Part shown: positions 1 to 7,593 of the stretch, in pieces | Position numbering within the stretch: the stretch's first letter is position 1 | Layout: each line of letters starts with the position of its first letter | Origin: Candidatus Obscuribacterales bacterium | Lineage (GTDB): Bacteria > Cyanobacteriota > Vampirovibrionia > Obscuribacterales > Obscuribacteraceae | NCBI GenBank assembly: GCA_019750335.1 | Contig: JAIEOQ010000006.1 | Coordinates: 248,001-312,000 of the forward strand | Length of the DNA stretch: 64,000 nt | Reading direction: 5' to 3' | Made by a program: the position numbers and the translations under genes | Notes under the pieces: model-generated | Databases searched by the model: none | Told to the model about the DNA's origin: nothing | The model's input: only the letters and a program-made list of their open reading frames with translations

Positions 1-868
1 GCGAACCGAAAAGCCAGAGTAGATGATGAAATTCAGGCAAACGATCTTTGATGAACTCTTCCAGCTCGGAAAGAGTAATGCGGCTGCCGACAGCCAAGAT
101 ATTTTTCTCGATTTTGATCTCGCTCAAGCCTTCGATGTTGCAAAAGCTGATGATTGTTTGCGGATCATAAGCACGTTTGTTCATGTTCACGCACATGTCG
201 GTGCCGCCGCTGACAATCACTGCTTCTTTATTTTCAGCTTTGAAAGAGATGGCATCTTTAATTGAGCTGGGAAGAAAAACAGTTTTTCCTTCGGCTTTGA
301 TGCAAACACTTTCTTTTTTGTGTGCGGCAAACTGGCTGAGTATGGCTTGCGAAGGGTAAAGCTGTTTGAGTGAGAGAACTTTGTCCACCTCAACTGCAAG
401 TCCGGCTTTAATGATTGAATCGTAGCCGGTACAACGGCAAAGATTGCCGATTAAAGCATCTTTGATCTGGCATTCGCTGGCTTTTTTTTGTTTGTCGAAC
501 AAGCCGCACATGGCGACGATAAAACCAGGGGTGCAATAACCGCATTGTGCACCGTGACAATTAACCATCGCTTGTTGAACAGGATTAAGCTCACCCTTTG
601 GCGTTAATCCTTCAACTGTAACTATGTGAGCTAGATCGAGCTGATAAAGATATTGAATGCATGAATTGACCGGCTTATATTGCAGCTCGCCATCTTTGAT
701 GCGACCGCTCAAGATAGTGCAAGCCCCACAGTCACCTTCTTCGCAAACCACTTTTGTGCCTGTGGCATCAAGCTTGTAGCGTAAAAAGGAAGATAGTGGT
801 TGAAAGGCGTCTTGCCCGCTGACCCGATATTCCTTACCGTTAACGTAGAAAAGTAAGTAGTCTCTCAT
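1..868 (-). CDS. xdhA: Xanthine dehydrogenase small subunit (2Fe-2S/FAD), partial
   Basis: Electron-transfer subunit of a xanthine-dehydrogenase-type molybdenum hydroxylase, which passes electrons from purine oxidation at the Mo subunit to FAD and NAD. Read leftwards from ATG at 868. Residues 1-75 are a plant-type ferredoxin domain with Cys42, 47, 50 and 70. Residues 80-160 are the second iron-sulfur domain with Cys109, 112, 144 and 146 (CGYC and CRCTGY). The FAD domain starts near residue 190 and shows a GGTD motif. The gene is cut by the window edge after 289 codons, so the rest of the FAD domain and any Mo subunit gene lie outside. It could serve another substrate in the same family. The iron-sulfur assignment is sure; xanthine as substrate is inferred. 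Confidence 0.88.
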   Translation of the reverse strand, partial: MRDYLLFYVNGKEYRVSGQDAFQPLSSFLRYKLDATGTKVVCEEGDCGACTILSGRIKDGELQYKPVNSCIQYLYQLDLAHIVTVEGLTPKGELNPVQQAMVNCHGAQCGYCTPGFIVAMCGLFDKQKKASECQIKDALIGNLCRCTGYDSIIKAGLAVEVDKVLSLKQLYPSQAILSQFAAHKKESVCIKAEGKTVFLPSSIKDAISFKAENKEAVIVSGGTDMCVNMNKRAYDPQTIISFCNIEGLSEIKIEKNILAVGSRITLSELEEFIKDRLPEFHHLLWLFGS

Positions 869-931
869 TATCTTACCGGACACCGATACTGCTATTAGTT
901 TGGCATACAACCAGCCCTGAGTGTATATAAA

Positions 932-1294
932 TCAGCTCTTAGACTGTAACAGCGTACTGAGCTTGGCAATCACTTCTTCAGTTACATTTTTAGGAGCCTT
1001 GCTAATGAATTCGGCTTTGCGGATTTGCCAGTCAAGGCTTTTAACCTGATCGGCAAGTATAACTCCCGATATTTTTTTGTTTGAATCGAGGGTTAGTCTG
1101 ACCTCAAAAGGATAATCTTTAATTTTGCTGGTAATCGGGCAGACTAAAGCTAGCCCCACCAGGCCGTTATATTGGCTTGGGGAAATTATGAAGGCAGGTC
1201 TGTGTCCTTTTTGCTCTTTACCACTCTGAGGCTCGAATTGTAGCCAAACAATATCGCCTCGCTCAGGCACATATTTTTTTGCTGGTTTTACCAT
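932..1294 (-). CDS. mazF: MazF/PemK-type mRNA interferase toxin
   Basis: Ribosome-independent endoribonuclease toxin of a type II toxin-antitoxin pair; family members cut mRNA at short sequences. The 120-residue protein has the standard MazF opening (ERGDIVWLQFEP), the GHRPAFIISP strand and the VCPITS strand, and is of normal family length. The start overlaps the end of mazE by 7 nt, the usual coupled arrangement with the antitoxin first. The N-terminus carries a short basic tail (KPAKKY). All core motifs look intact, so I expect an active toxin. Confidence 0.9.
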   Translation of the reverse strand: MVKPAKKYVPERGDIVWLQFEPQSGKEQKGHRPAFIISPSQYNGLVGLALVCPITSKIKDYPFEVRLTLDSNKKISGVILADQVKSLDWQIRKAEFISKAPKNVTEEVIAKLSTLLQSKS

Positions 1295-1524
1295 TCTTCT
1301 TTGCCGACTGCCTGGCCGGTTTTGGTTTCGTGATGGAGGTTCTCAGGGTCAATTTGTGCTAGAAGATCGTTTAGCTCATATCGTTGTGATTTGCGCATTA
1401 TAAGATTGCCGCGCTCGACACTTAATTCGACAAGCTCATCTTCGTCAATATCTATTTCTTTGGCTAATGAACTGGGAATGCGTATTCCCAGGCTATTGCC
1501 CCATTTTTTTACTCGCGATTCCAT
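1288..1524 (-). CDS. mazE: MazE-type antitoxin (AbrB/SpoVT swapped-hairpin fold)
   Basis: Antitoxin and autorepressor partner of the downstream MazF. The first 45 residues match the MazE DNA-binding fold (VKKWGNSLGIRIPSSLAKE, then the DELVELSVE strand). The C-terminal 30 residues are acidic and disordered-looking, as expected for the tail that wraps the toxin. ATG at 1524 has an AGAGG Shine-Dalgarno on the minus strand at 1536-1540. A strong promoter with a palindrome over its -10 box sits just upstream, consistent with autoregulation by the MazEF complex. Confidence 0.9.
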   Translation of the reverse strand: MESRVKKWGNSLGIRIPSSLAKEIDIDEDELVELSVERGNLIMRKSQRYELNDLLAQIDPENLHHETKTGQAVGKEEW

Positions 1525-1543
1525 GGCTTTTATCGCCTCTGTT

Positions 1544-1580
1544 TATACAAAGTATATACGGTGCAAAGGAGGCTAGTCAA
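1544..1580 (-). promoter_or_regulatory. mazEF promoter and palindromic operator
   Basis: On the minus strand TTGACT (1580-1575) and TATACT (1556-1551) are 18 bp apart, close to the sigma70 consensus. The -10 overlaps a perfect inverted repeat TATAC-AAA-GTATA (1544-1556). This is the right place for a MazE autoregulatory site. The -35 overlaps the stop codon of the upstream CoA-transferase gene, so mazEF has its own start of transcription. Confidence 0.72.
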
Positions 1581-2754
1581 CAGGTGTGTCCTGAATGATG
1601 CCTAGCTTTGCTAACTCATTTTGTTTTTCCTGGTTATAGCCGAGTTCTTGCAAAACGGCTGCCGTACTTTCACGAAGATCAAAAGTAGCGACTATGCGTT
1701 CGTGCTTCTTGGCGAAAGGAAGCGGTGTGCGAATCTGTTTAATTGTGCCAAGCACCGGATGAACTAAATCTTGCAGAAGCTGGCGTTCTCTGGCCGGTAA
1801 AAAATTCATTGCTTCAGCGATAGTGTTTACCGGTGAAACGCAACAATCAGCATCAGCAAAAATTTCCAGCCACTGGCTCAAAGTTTTTTTGCTAATGACT
1901 GTTTCCAAAGTTGTTCTTAATTCGTCGTTTGTACCGTAGGCTTTTGTTTTGGTCAAATCAGGACGTTCGATGCGCTGACAAAAAACTTGCCAAAACTGCG
2001 GCTCAAGTGGGGCTATGGCAAGATAGCGTCCGTCCTGGCAACGAAACAAATTATAGTTGGAAAGACCTTCGCGATAAGCTGGCTCAGTTTCTCTCGGTTC
2101 TTGACCGCAATAAGCAGTGAAAGCGCTGGCTACACACTGAGTCCAAAGAGTACTGTCAAACATGCTTATATCCAAATGCCTACCTTTGTTTGTTTTTTCG
2201 CGTTCAAATAAGGCTGTAGCAATTGAAATGGCAGCCATCGCTGCCGAAATGAAATCTGAAATCAAACTTCCAGGCATGGAAGGACGGTCGTTCATTTGTC
2301 TGCTTGTATGCAAAATGCCGGCTTCAGCTTGCAGATTGATATCGTGTCCTGGTCTTTGGCTCCAACTGGTGTTTTGTCCGTAGCCGGAGATAGAGCAATA
2401 AATTAGGCGAGAATTGAGGCTATGAATTTTGCCGTAACCTAAACCAAGCCGGCTCATTACTCCCGGACGAAAGTTTTCCAGAATGATGTCGCTATTTTGG
2501 GCAAGCTTATAAACGATCTCTTTTGCTTCTTCTCTCTTGAGATCCAGCCCTAGGCGCTTTTCATTACGCCGGACGCTCCAAAAATATAAGCTTTCACCCT
2601 TGACTATAGGTGGTAGTTGCTGGGCCAATCCTGGTGTGAGTCGTTCAATCCGAATTATTTCGCAGCCTAGATCGCAAAGAATGGATGCTGTCAGTTCACC
2701 TGGTAGCAGGTGAGTGAAATCCAGAACTTTGATTCCAGTAAGAGGCGCAGACAT
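1573..2754 (-). CDS. CaiB/BaiF family CoA-transferase or acyl-CoA racemase
   Basis: Class III CoA-transferase family enzyme of 393 residues, the usual length. The N-terminus is typical (GIKVLDFTHLLPGELTASIL), followed by the NEKRLGLDLK, ENFRPGVMSRLGLGY and ISGYGQ motifs. The segment PGHDINLQAEAG places the conserved Asp as in alpha-methylacyl-CoA racemase, where the GHD motif Asp is one of the two acid/base residues. I therefore lean to racemase or a closely related transferase; substrate unknown. It is divergent from the esterase gene, with only 14 nt between the two starts, so their promoters must overlap the opposite coding regions. Not in an operon with acyl-CoA genes here. Confidence 0.82.
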   Translation of the reverse strand: MSAPLTGIKVLDFTHLLPGELTASILCDLGCEIIRIERLTPGLAQQLPPIVKGESLYFWSVRRNEKRLGLDLKREEAKEIVYKLAQNSDIILENFRPGVMSRLGLGYGKIHSLNSRLIYCSISGYGQNTSWSQRPGHDINLQAEAGILHTSRQMNDRPSMPGSLISDFISAAMAAISIATALFEREKTNKGRHLDISMFDSTLWTQCVASAFTAYCGQEPRETEPAYREGLSNYNLFRCQDGRYLAIAPLEPQFWQVFCQRIERPDLTKTKAYGTNDELRTTLETVISKKTLSQWLEIFADADCCVSPVNTIAEAMNFLPARERQLLQDLVHPVLGTIKQIRTPLPFAKKHERIVATFDLRESTAAVLQELGYNQEKQNELAKLGIIQDTPVD

Positions 2755-2768
2755 GGGCTGATGTTACC

Positions 2769-3674
2769 ATGATGGTGTTTTTTGGTGTGAAGATGCCCAT
2801 ACTTCCTGAACTTTCAAAAGCAGAAAAGAAAAGAATTGAGTTTGCCGGTATCCTCAGGCGTTACCATCAATATGTGCCGTCTTCATACAGCTCTGATCAA
2901 GCTGTGCCCTTAGTTTTGCTTTTGCATGGTGGTGGCGGTCTGGGCAGCCAAATGTTGCGTTTTACCGGTTTTGATTTATTGGCTGAGGTTCAAAACTTTA
3001 TCGTCGTTTGTCCGGATGGTGTTGAAAGACACTGGAATGACGGTCGGCTTGGTTTAAGTTATCGAGCCCATGCTGAAAATATCGATGATGTTGCTTTTGT
3101 AGCTGAACTTGCCGACAAGCTCAAAGACGAATTCAATATCGATCCGGCACGCATTTATGTAGCTGGTTTTTCTAATGGCGGCATGATGACTTTTCGTTTG
3201 GGTTTGGAGTTAGGTGATAAATTGGCTGGAATTGCAGCTGTTGCTGCTAACTTACCTCTGGAGCTGGCAGACAAGAAATATAAATCCAGGCTACCAGTCT
3301 TGCTTGTACATTCCACGATAGATCCAATCGTTTCTTTTGCCGGCGGAGAAATATTTCAAGGACAGCGCTCTCTTGGGCGTGTATTGTCGGCAAAACAAAC
3401 TGTAGAATTTTGGGTGCAACAAAATACCTGCAATCCTAAACCGCGAGTCAAAAAAATTGAGCCGCAAATGAACGAAGAGTCTATAAATATTTTTCGAGCT
3501 GATTATGAAAACAAGAATAATCCTGTCCGCAGCTTTACTGTGGAAGGTGCCGGACATGTTTGGCCAGGCAATTTAGCTACAGCACAGTATTTGCCTGAAG
3601 CTAAAATTGGCAGAGCTTGCCGAGGCTTTAATGCCAGTTTGGCGATTTGGGATTTTTGGCAAGAGGTGACATAA
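2769..3674 (+). CDS. Alpha/beta-hydrolase esterase of the PHB-depolymerase/LpqC (CE1) group
   Basis: Serine esterase of 301 residues. The oxyanion-side motif LLHGGGG is at about 52-57, the nucleophile elbow GFSNGG puts the catalytic Ser at 135, the acid is probably Asp185 (HSTIDP) and the base His263 (GAGHVWPG). This triad layout is that of polyhydroxybutyrate depolymerase-like and feruloyl esterases. I see no clear signal peptide, so a cytoplasmic role is likely. Start is uncertain: ATG 2769, ATG 2772 or ATG 2793 are all possible and none has a good Shine-Dalgarno. It is followed after one base by the transporter gene, so the two are probably co-transcribed. The real substrate cannot be read from the sequence. 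Confidence 0.8.
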   Translation: MMVFFGVKMPILPELSKAEKKRIEFAGILRRYHQYVPSSYSSDQAVPLVLLLHGGGGLGSQMLRFTGFDLLAEVQNFIVVCPDGVERHWNDGRLGLSYRAHAENIDDVAFVAELADKLKDEFNIDPARIYVAGFSNGGMMTFRLGLELGDKLAGIAAVAANLPLELADKKYKSRLPVLLVHSTIDPIVSFAGGEIFQGQRSLGRVLSAKQTVEFWVQQNTCNPKPRVKKIEPQMNEESINIFRADYENKNNPVRSFTVEGAGHVWPGNLATAQYLPEAKIGRACRGFNASLAIWDFWQEVT

Positions 3675-3675
3675 A

Positions 3676-4995
3676 TTGATTGGGGAAGAGTTGCCTGAAT
3701 ATCAAGGGCCAGCGCCGGCCAGTAAAAAAGAAATACTTTCTTGGGCGATGTACGATTTTGCCAATTCAGCTTATACGACCGTAGTTACAACTACAATATT
3801 CAATCCTTATTTCGTTAAAGTGGCTGCTGGTCCGGCTTCTGGCTTAAAAGAAGGCGAAGGAACACTTCTTTTAACCATCTCAATTTGTATATCCAGCTTG
3901 CTGGTTGTATTTTCAGCGCCGGTAATCGGTACTATATCCGATGCTTTTGCCTGCAAAAAAAAGCTTTTGTTTGTTTGTACCTCGATTTGTGTGCTCACTA
4001 CGGCACTGCTTTATTTTGTTGGACCCGGTGCTTATTTTCTCGGAATGTTTTTATTGACTATCTCCAACTTGGCTTACGGTACTGCTGAAGATTTAGTAGC
4101 TGCATTTTTACCTGAGATTGCCAGCCGGGAGAATATGGGCAAAATTTCGGCTTTTGGCTGGACTGTAGGTTATATCGGTGGCTTAACCACCCTTGGTTTG
4201 TGTATGGCATATATCAGCTATGCACAAAAGCTAGGACAAGGCTCTGAGCACTTTGTACCGGTAACTATGCTGATAACCGCAGCTTTTTATGCTCTCGGGG
4301 CAGCACCAATCTTTCTCTATTTAAAGGAACGGGCAGTTCGCGATCAACTGGAACCCGGGGTCAATTTCTTAAAGCTTGGTTTTCAGCGATTAGAGCATAC
4401 TTTGAAGTTAGCTTTGCATTACCAAGATCTGTTCCGCTTTCTTATTTGTTTGCTTGTATTCAGCAGCGGTACGGCTACGGTTATCGGTTTAGCTTCTGTC
4501 TATGCTCAGCAAGTCATGGGTTTTACCACCCAAGATTCGGTTATTTTGATTTTTGTCGTGAATATTACCGCAGCTTTAGGTGCTTTCGGCATCGGTTTTA
4601 TTCAAGACCGTATCGGTTCTGTACGGACGCTTTTTATCGCACTTTGTCTTTGGATAACAGCCATCGTCATTTCATATTTTGCTACGACCCGACCGGTCTT
4701 TTGGGTGGCTGCTAACTTAATCGGTTTAGGTATCGGTTCAAGCGGTTCAGCCGGACGGGCTTTAATTGGTTTATTCTCTCCGCCTGGTCGGGCTGGCGAA
4801 TTCTTCGGACTTTGGGGCTTGGCGGTAAAGCTGGCAACGGCAATCGGTCCTTTGACATTTGGCCTGGTTGCTTATGTTACCGGCAATAATTATCGTCTGG
4901 CTTTGCTTTCGACCGTAATATTTTTCGGCATCGGCTTGTTGCTTTTGCTGACCGTTAATGAAGAACGCGGCAAGCTTGCCGCTCATAAAAGCTGA
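3676..4995 (+). CDS. MFS transporter, UMF1 (Atg22-like) family
   Basis: Integral membrane protein of 439 residues with about 12 hydrophobic segments. The opening SWAMYDFANSAYTTVV is the hallmark of the UMF1/Atg22 group of the major facilitator superfamily, whose eukaryotic relatives export amino acids from vacuoles. Bacterial substrates are unknown. I take TTG at 3676 as the start because AAGAGGTGAC lies 5 nt upstream and the next ATG is inside the conserved motif. It directly follows the esterase stop and is followed after 6 nt by the HIT gene, giving a three-gene unit on the plus strand. Confidence 0.82.
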   Translation: MIGEELPEYQGPAPASKKEILSWAMYDFANSAYTTVVTTTIFNPYFVKVAAGPASGLKEGEGTLLLTISICISSLLVVFSAPVIGTISDAFACKKKLLFVCTSICVLTTALLYFVGPGAYFLGMFLLTISNLAYGTAEDLVAAFLPEIASRENMGKISAFGWTVGYIGGLTTLGLCMAYISYAQKLGQGSEHFVPVTMLITAAFYALGAAPIFLYLKERAVRDQLEPGVNFLKLGFQRLEHTLKLALHYQDLFRFLICLLVFSSGTATVIGLASVYAQQVMGFTTQDSVILIFVVNITAALGAFGIGFIQDRIGSVRTLFIALCLWITAIVISYFATTRPVFWVAANLIGLGIGSSGSAGRALIGLFSPPGRAGEFFGLWGLAVKLATAIGPLTFGLVAYVTGNNYRLALLSTVIFFGIGLLLLLTVNEERGKLAAHKS

Positions 4996-5001
4996 GGCAA
5001 A

Positions 5002-5436
5002 ATGACTAACCAAGATTGTCTTATTTGCAAAAATCAAGTGACCAAATGGTCCGGCTTAGTTGTGTATGAAGATCCACTATGGCTTGTTCGTCATAGCAAT
5101 GAAACCAATATTCTCGGCTATTTCATAATTGAGCCAAAACGTCATTTTTTGGACCTTGCCGAAGCTACTGCGGCTGAATCAGCTGCTTACGGTAGCTTGC
5201 TGGCTAAAGTAATGAAAGGCATACACTCTATTGTTGATTGCCAGCGTATTTATACTTTTTCTTTGGCTGAGGCAGTGCCACACTTTCATGTGCATGTGAT
5301 TCCGCGCACAGAAAGTTTGCCGCGTAATTATCGCGGACGGGGCATTATGTCCTATCCGACTCAGCCTTCTGCTGCTCAAGCCTTGATCGAACAGACTTGT
5401 GAGCGGATGAGTTTAGCCTTGCGCCGTTTGTTTTAA
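5002..5436 (+). CDS. HIT-family nucleotide hydrolase/transferase
   Basis: Histidine-triad protein of 144 residues. The defining motif HxHxH is at His94, His96 and His98 (PHFHVHVIPR). The N-terminus has CLIC (Cys6, Cys9), a common metal-binding pair in bacterial HIT proteins, although the usual later His ligand was not assigned. Relatives hydrolyse nucleotide phosphoramidates or dinucleoside polyphosphates. Last gene of the esterase-transporter-HIT unit. Its 3-prime end overlaps the convergent membrane-protein gene by 24 nt. Confidence 0.87.
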   Translation: MTNQDCLICKNQVTKWSGLVVYEDPLWLVRHSNETNILGYFIIEPKRHFLDLAEATAAESAAYGSLLAKVMKGIHSIVDCQRIYTFSLAEAVPHFHVHVIPRTESLPRNYRGRGIMSYPTQPSAAQALIEQTCERMSLALRRLF

Positions 5437-5694
5437 GCACTTACGGATGATCTCTATAATTCCCGATATTATGGCTGCTAAGAATAGTCCGATTATGTAG
5501 CCTTCTAAACCGCCAATCACTAAACCATGTAATCCATCCCACCAAACATTACTATTGGGATAATACTTAGAGTAGCTTGTAGCTAAGCCGCAAAAGAAAA
5601 GACCGAATAACAAGAAAAAGGCAGTCCCGAAGATTACATATAATCGTTTGTGTCTTTGAAAATAACGCTGAGCTGGCGCTGGTAATTTGAGCAT
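5413..5694 (-). CDS. Small two-segment membrane protein, unknown
   Basis: I do not recognise this protein. Although the frame is open from 5892, ATG at 5694 has a good TTGGAG Shine-Dalgarno 8 nt upstream, giving 93 residues. It starts with a basic amphipathic stretch (PAPAQRYFQRHKRL) and has two hydrophobic segments ending in IISGIIEIIRK. The same pattern recurs in the C-terminal half of the neighbouring 165-residue protein, so the two look like tandem paralogues. The extended upstream part of the frame overlaps that neighbour and is not needed. Confidence 0.6.
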   Translation of the reverse strand: MLKLPAPAQRYFQRHKRLYVIFGTAFFLLFGLFFCGLATSYSKYYPNSNVWWDGLHGLVIGGLEGYIIGLFLAAIISGIIEIIRKCLKQTAQG

Positions 5695-5762
5695 GGCTTT
5701 TCTCCAACTGATAGCATCATTATGTTTGCTATACAGCTGTAGGTGTGTCGCCAGAATACACT

Positions 5763-6260
5763 TTAGGTAGTGTGCGTCTTTGCGGCTCGATTGCGCCAGA
5801 TTTCTATTGCCCAGCCGATGATGCTGGCAGCAATAAATCCGGCGCATCCGGCTGGAAGGGTCCAGCTTAAAAAGGTGATTGCCTGCTGCCAAAAGGGGAT
5901 TTGTTGCAGAATGATGTCGGTGCCCTTATCGATACTTACAGTGGTTTGGAGCAGTCCGAAAAGAACAAGTCCCAAATAAGTACTGGGTATGAGCCAAAAG
6001 GCGGCAAAAAGCCATTTATACTTCTGAAAAAAGCTGCTTAAAGAAGGCTCTTGCCAAAATTTATGAGCAATGAACAAAAACAAACCAAAAAGGACGTTTT
6101 GCAAAGCAAGTAAAAGGATAAGGCTTATTTCAAGCTCAGTCCGACCGGGCTCGGATCCGCCTATCGGTGGATGCAGTTTGCTGACAAACGCATAAACACA
6201 AAGCGGTGTTGCTGCCAGCAATAAAAAGAACCGGTAATTGTTCGTTAGTGTTTTAAGCAT
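5763..6260 (-). CDS. Four-segment membrane protein, unknown
   Basis: Unrecognised membrane protein of 165 residues with about four hydrophobic segments (near 12-28, 45-65, 83-105 and 130-150). ATG 6260 has AAGGA about 7 nt upstream. The second half (FFQKYKWLF, then GLVLFGL, then IIGWAIEIWRN) aligns by eye with nearly the whole of the 93-residue protein encoded next. The gap to the downstream gene is about 70 nt, so they are probably one transcript. No catalytic motif is visible. Confidence 0.65.
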   Translation of the reverse strand: MLKTLTNNYRFFLLLAATPLCVYAFVSKLHPPIGGSEPGRTELEISLILLLALQNVLFGLFLFIAHKFWQEPSLSSFFQKYKWLFAAFWLIPSTYLGLVLFGLLQTTVSIDKGTDIILQQIPFWQQAITFLSWTLPAGCAGFIAASIIGWAIEIWRNRAAKTHTT

Positions 6261-6291
6261 ATGCTGTCCTTAAATATTGGACAGCAACATT

Positions 6292-6846
6292 CTACTGCTG
6301 AAATGAGATTTTGGGAGTAGTTTGATGCTCGGCATAATGTGCTACCTCTTCCAAGCGTTTTTTGACATGCTTGGTAGCGGCTAACTTTGTGATTTCATGC
6401 CAGAAAGGTATACGAATGCCAGGATCTATGGTGTTGGTCAATTCAACTATGGTGTGTTTGCCGTCTTTGGCCGGGGTGAGTACCCAACTACCTTGAAAAA
6501 TATGAAAATGGTTTGAATGGACCAGGCTGTAATTTATGCGCTGAATCGGCACTTCCGATTCTGTATAAACACAAGAAGCGGCGCCAACTACCGGTATTGC
6601 AGCAAATTGCTCTTCGATTACAGCTTTATTGCCGTCATAGGAAAGCAGTTTGCGGTGATCAGCATCCGCTTTTCGCTCATGCTGAATTGCTTCCCAAACT
6701 ACTTCTGGTCTAGCTTTTACTATGATGGATAGTTTAACTTCCGGGGCATGAGATTTGCTCTTATGCCCGTCGGAAGCTAAACCGGAGGTAACGGTGGTGA
6801 GGGCAACGGTGGTGGTGATTAGGGTGGTAAGGAGGATGGAGCGCAT
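6292..6846 (-). CDS. Secreted SRPBCC/START-like domain protein
   Basis: 184-residue protein with a Sec signal peptide (about residues 1-24, ending near GLASDG) and a polyketide-cyclase/SRPBCC-type lipid-binding domain. The domain opens with IIVKARPEVVWEAIQ, the usual first strand and helix of this fold. A similar secreted protein at 33413-34045 has VKAKPDVVWQIL at the same place, so the genome holds at least two. The likely role is binding a hydrophobic ligand outside the cytoplasm; no ligand can be named. Possibly co-transcribed with the two membrane proteins downstream. Confidence 0.7.
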   Translation of the reverse strand: MRSILLTTLITTTVALTTVTSGLASDGHKSKSHAPEVKLSIIVKARPEVVWEAIQHERKADADHRKLLSYDGNKAVIEEQFAAIPVVGAASCVYTESEVPIQRINYSLVHSNHFHIFQGSWVLTPAKDGKHTIVELTNTIDPGIRIPFWHEITKLAATKHVKKRLEEVAHYAEHQTTPKISFQQ

Positions 6847-7032
6847 TTTGTTGCCCGAGATCTGTATATAAACTATGTACCCGCCCTAATCTTCTCAAAA
6901 CTACTTTGCAACAATGTTTGCACGATTTCTGTTAGCGGCAAAAGGGATGTTTTATACTGGAGTTTGGAACAGCTGACTTAAGTCGACGTCTGAATAAAAT
7001 ATTGCCAAAAACTAAATCCGTAAGGAGCGATT

Positions 7033-7515
7033 ATGCAGCGCCTAACCAAAACTTTTAGCTCTGTATCTCTTGCTTTATTATTTGGATTTACGCTCTTTAG
7101 CCAGGCTTCGGCTCAAGACAATCAACAAGCAATCAGCAATCCATTGTCTGGCTCGGTGCAAATGAACCGGATTCGTCTTAATCGTCGTTATGCGACACCG
7201 CCAGCGCCAAACCCTGACTATTACAATATGAATCCCCATGAAGCTGTTGTGAATGTCAATGATTATGCCGGCAGTGTCATGACTGCAGCGCCGGCACCGC
7301 CGCCACCGCCTAAAATATCTAACTATATTTGGGGCTTAAGTCGGGATGGGGGCTATTATGATGCTACCGGTCAAATCAAGATTGTAGTGCCGGGAGACCA
7401 GCTTTATAAATACGGCGGTACTTTCATGGATGGAACGGCGGTGCCGGTCACGCCGGTCGTGACTAATTTTGCCAATCACGCTTATCGCTTTCCTTATGTC
7501 ATTCGTAAAAACTAG
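7033..7515 (+). CDS. Secreted proline-rich protein, unknown
   Basis: 160 residues with a clear signal peptide (cleavage likely after QASAQ, about residue 28). The mature part is polar with a short poly-proline tract (APAPPPPPK, about residues 84-92) and the repeated motif style of an extracytoplasmic structural protein. ATG 7033 has TAAGGAG 6 nt upstream. It ends shortly before the permease gene. I know of no family for it; it could be an envelope-associated or surface protein. Confidence 0.6.
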   Translation: MQRLTKTFSSVSLALLFGFTLFSQASAQDNQQAISNPLSGSVQMNRIRLNRRYATPPAPNPDYYNMNPHEAVVNVNDYAGSVMTAAPAPPPPPKISNYIWGLSRDGGYYDATGQIKIVVPGDQLYKYGGTFMDGTAVPVTPVVTNFANHAYRFPYVIRKN

Positions 7516-7593
7516 AGTTTTTTCTTGATACTTTCTTGATGCGGTCTGGCCATATACTAGTTGGATGGCCAAGATAAAAAAGTTGAAGCTGAA

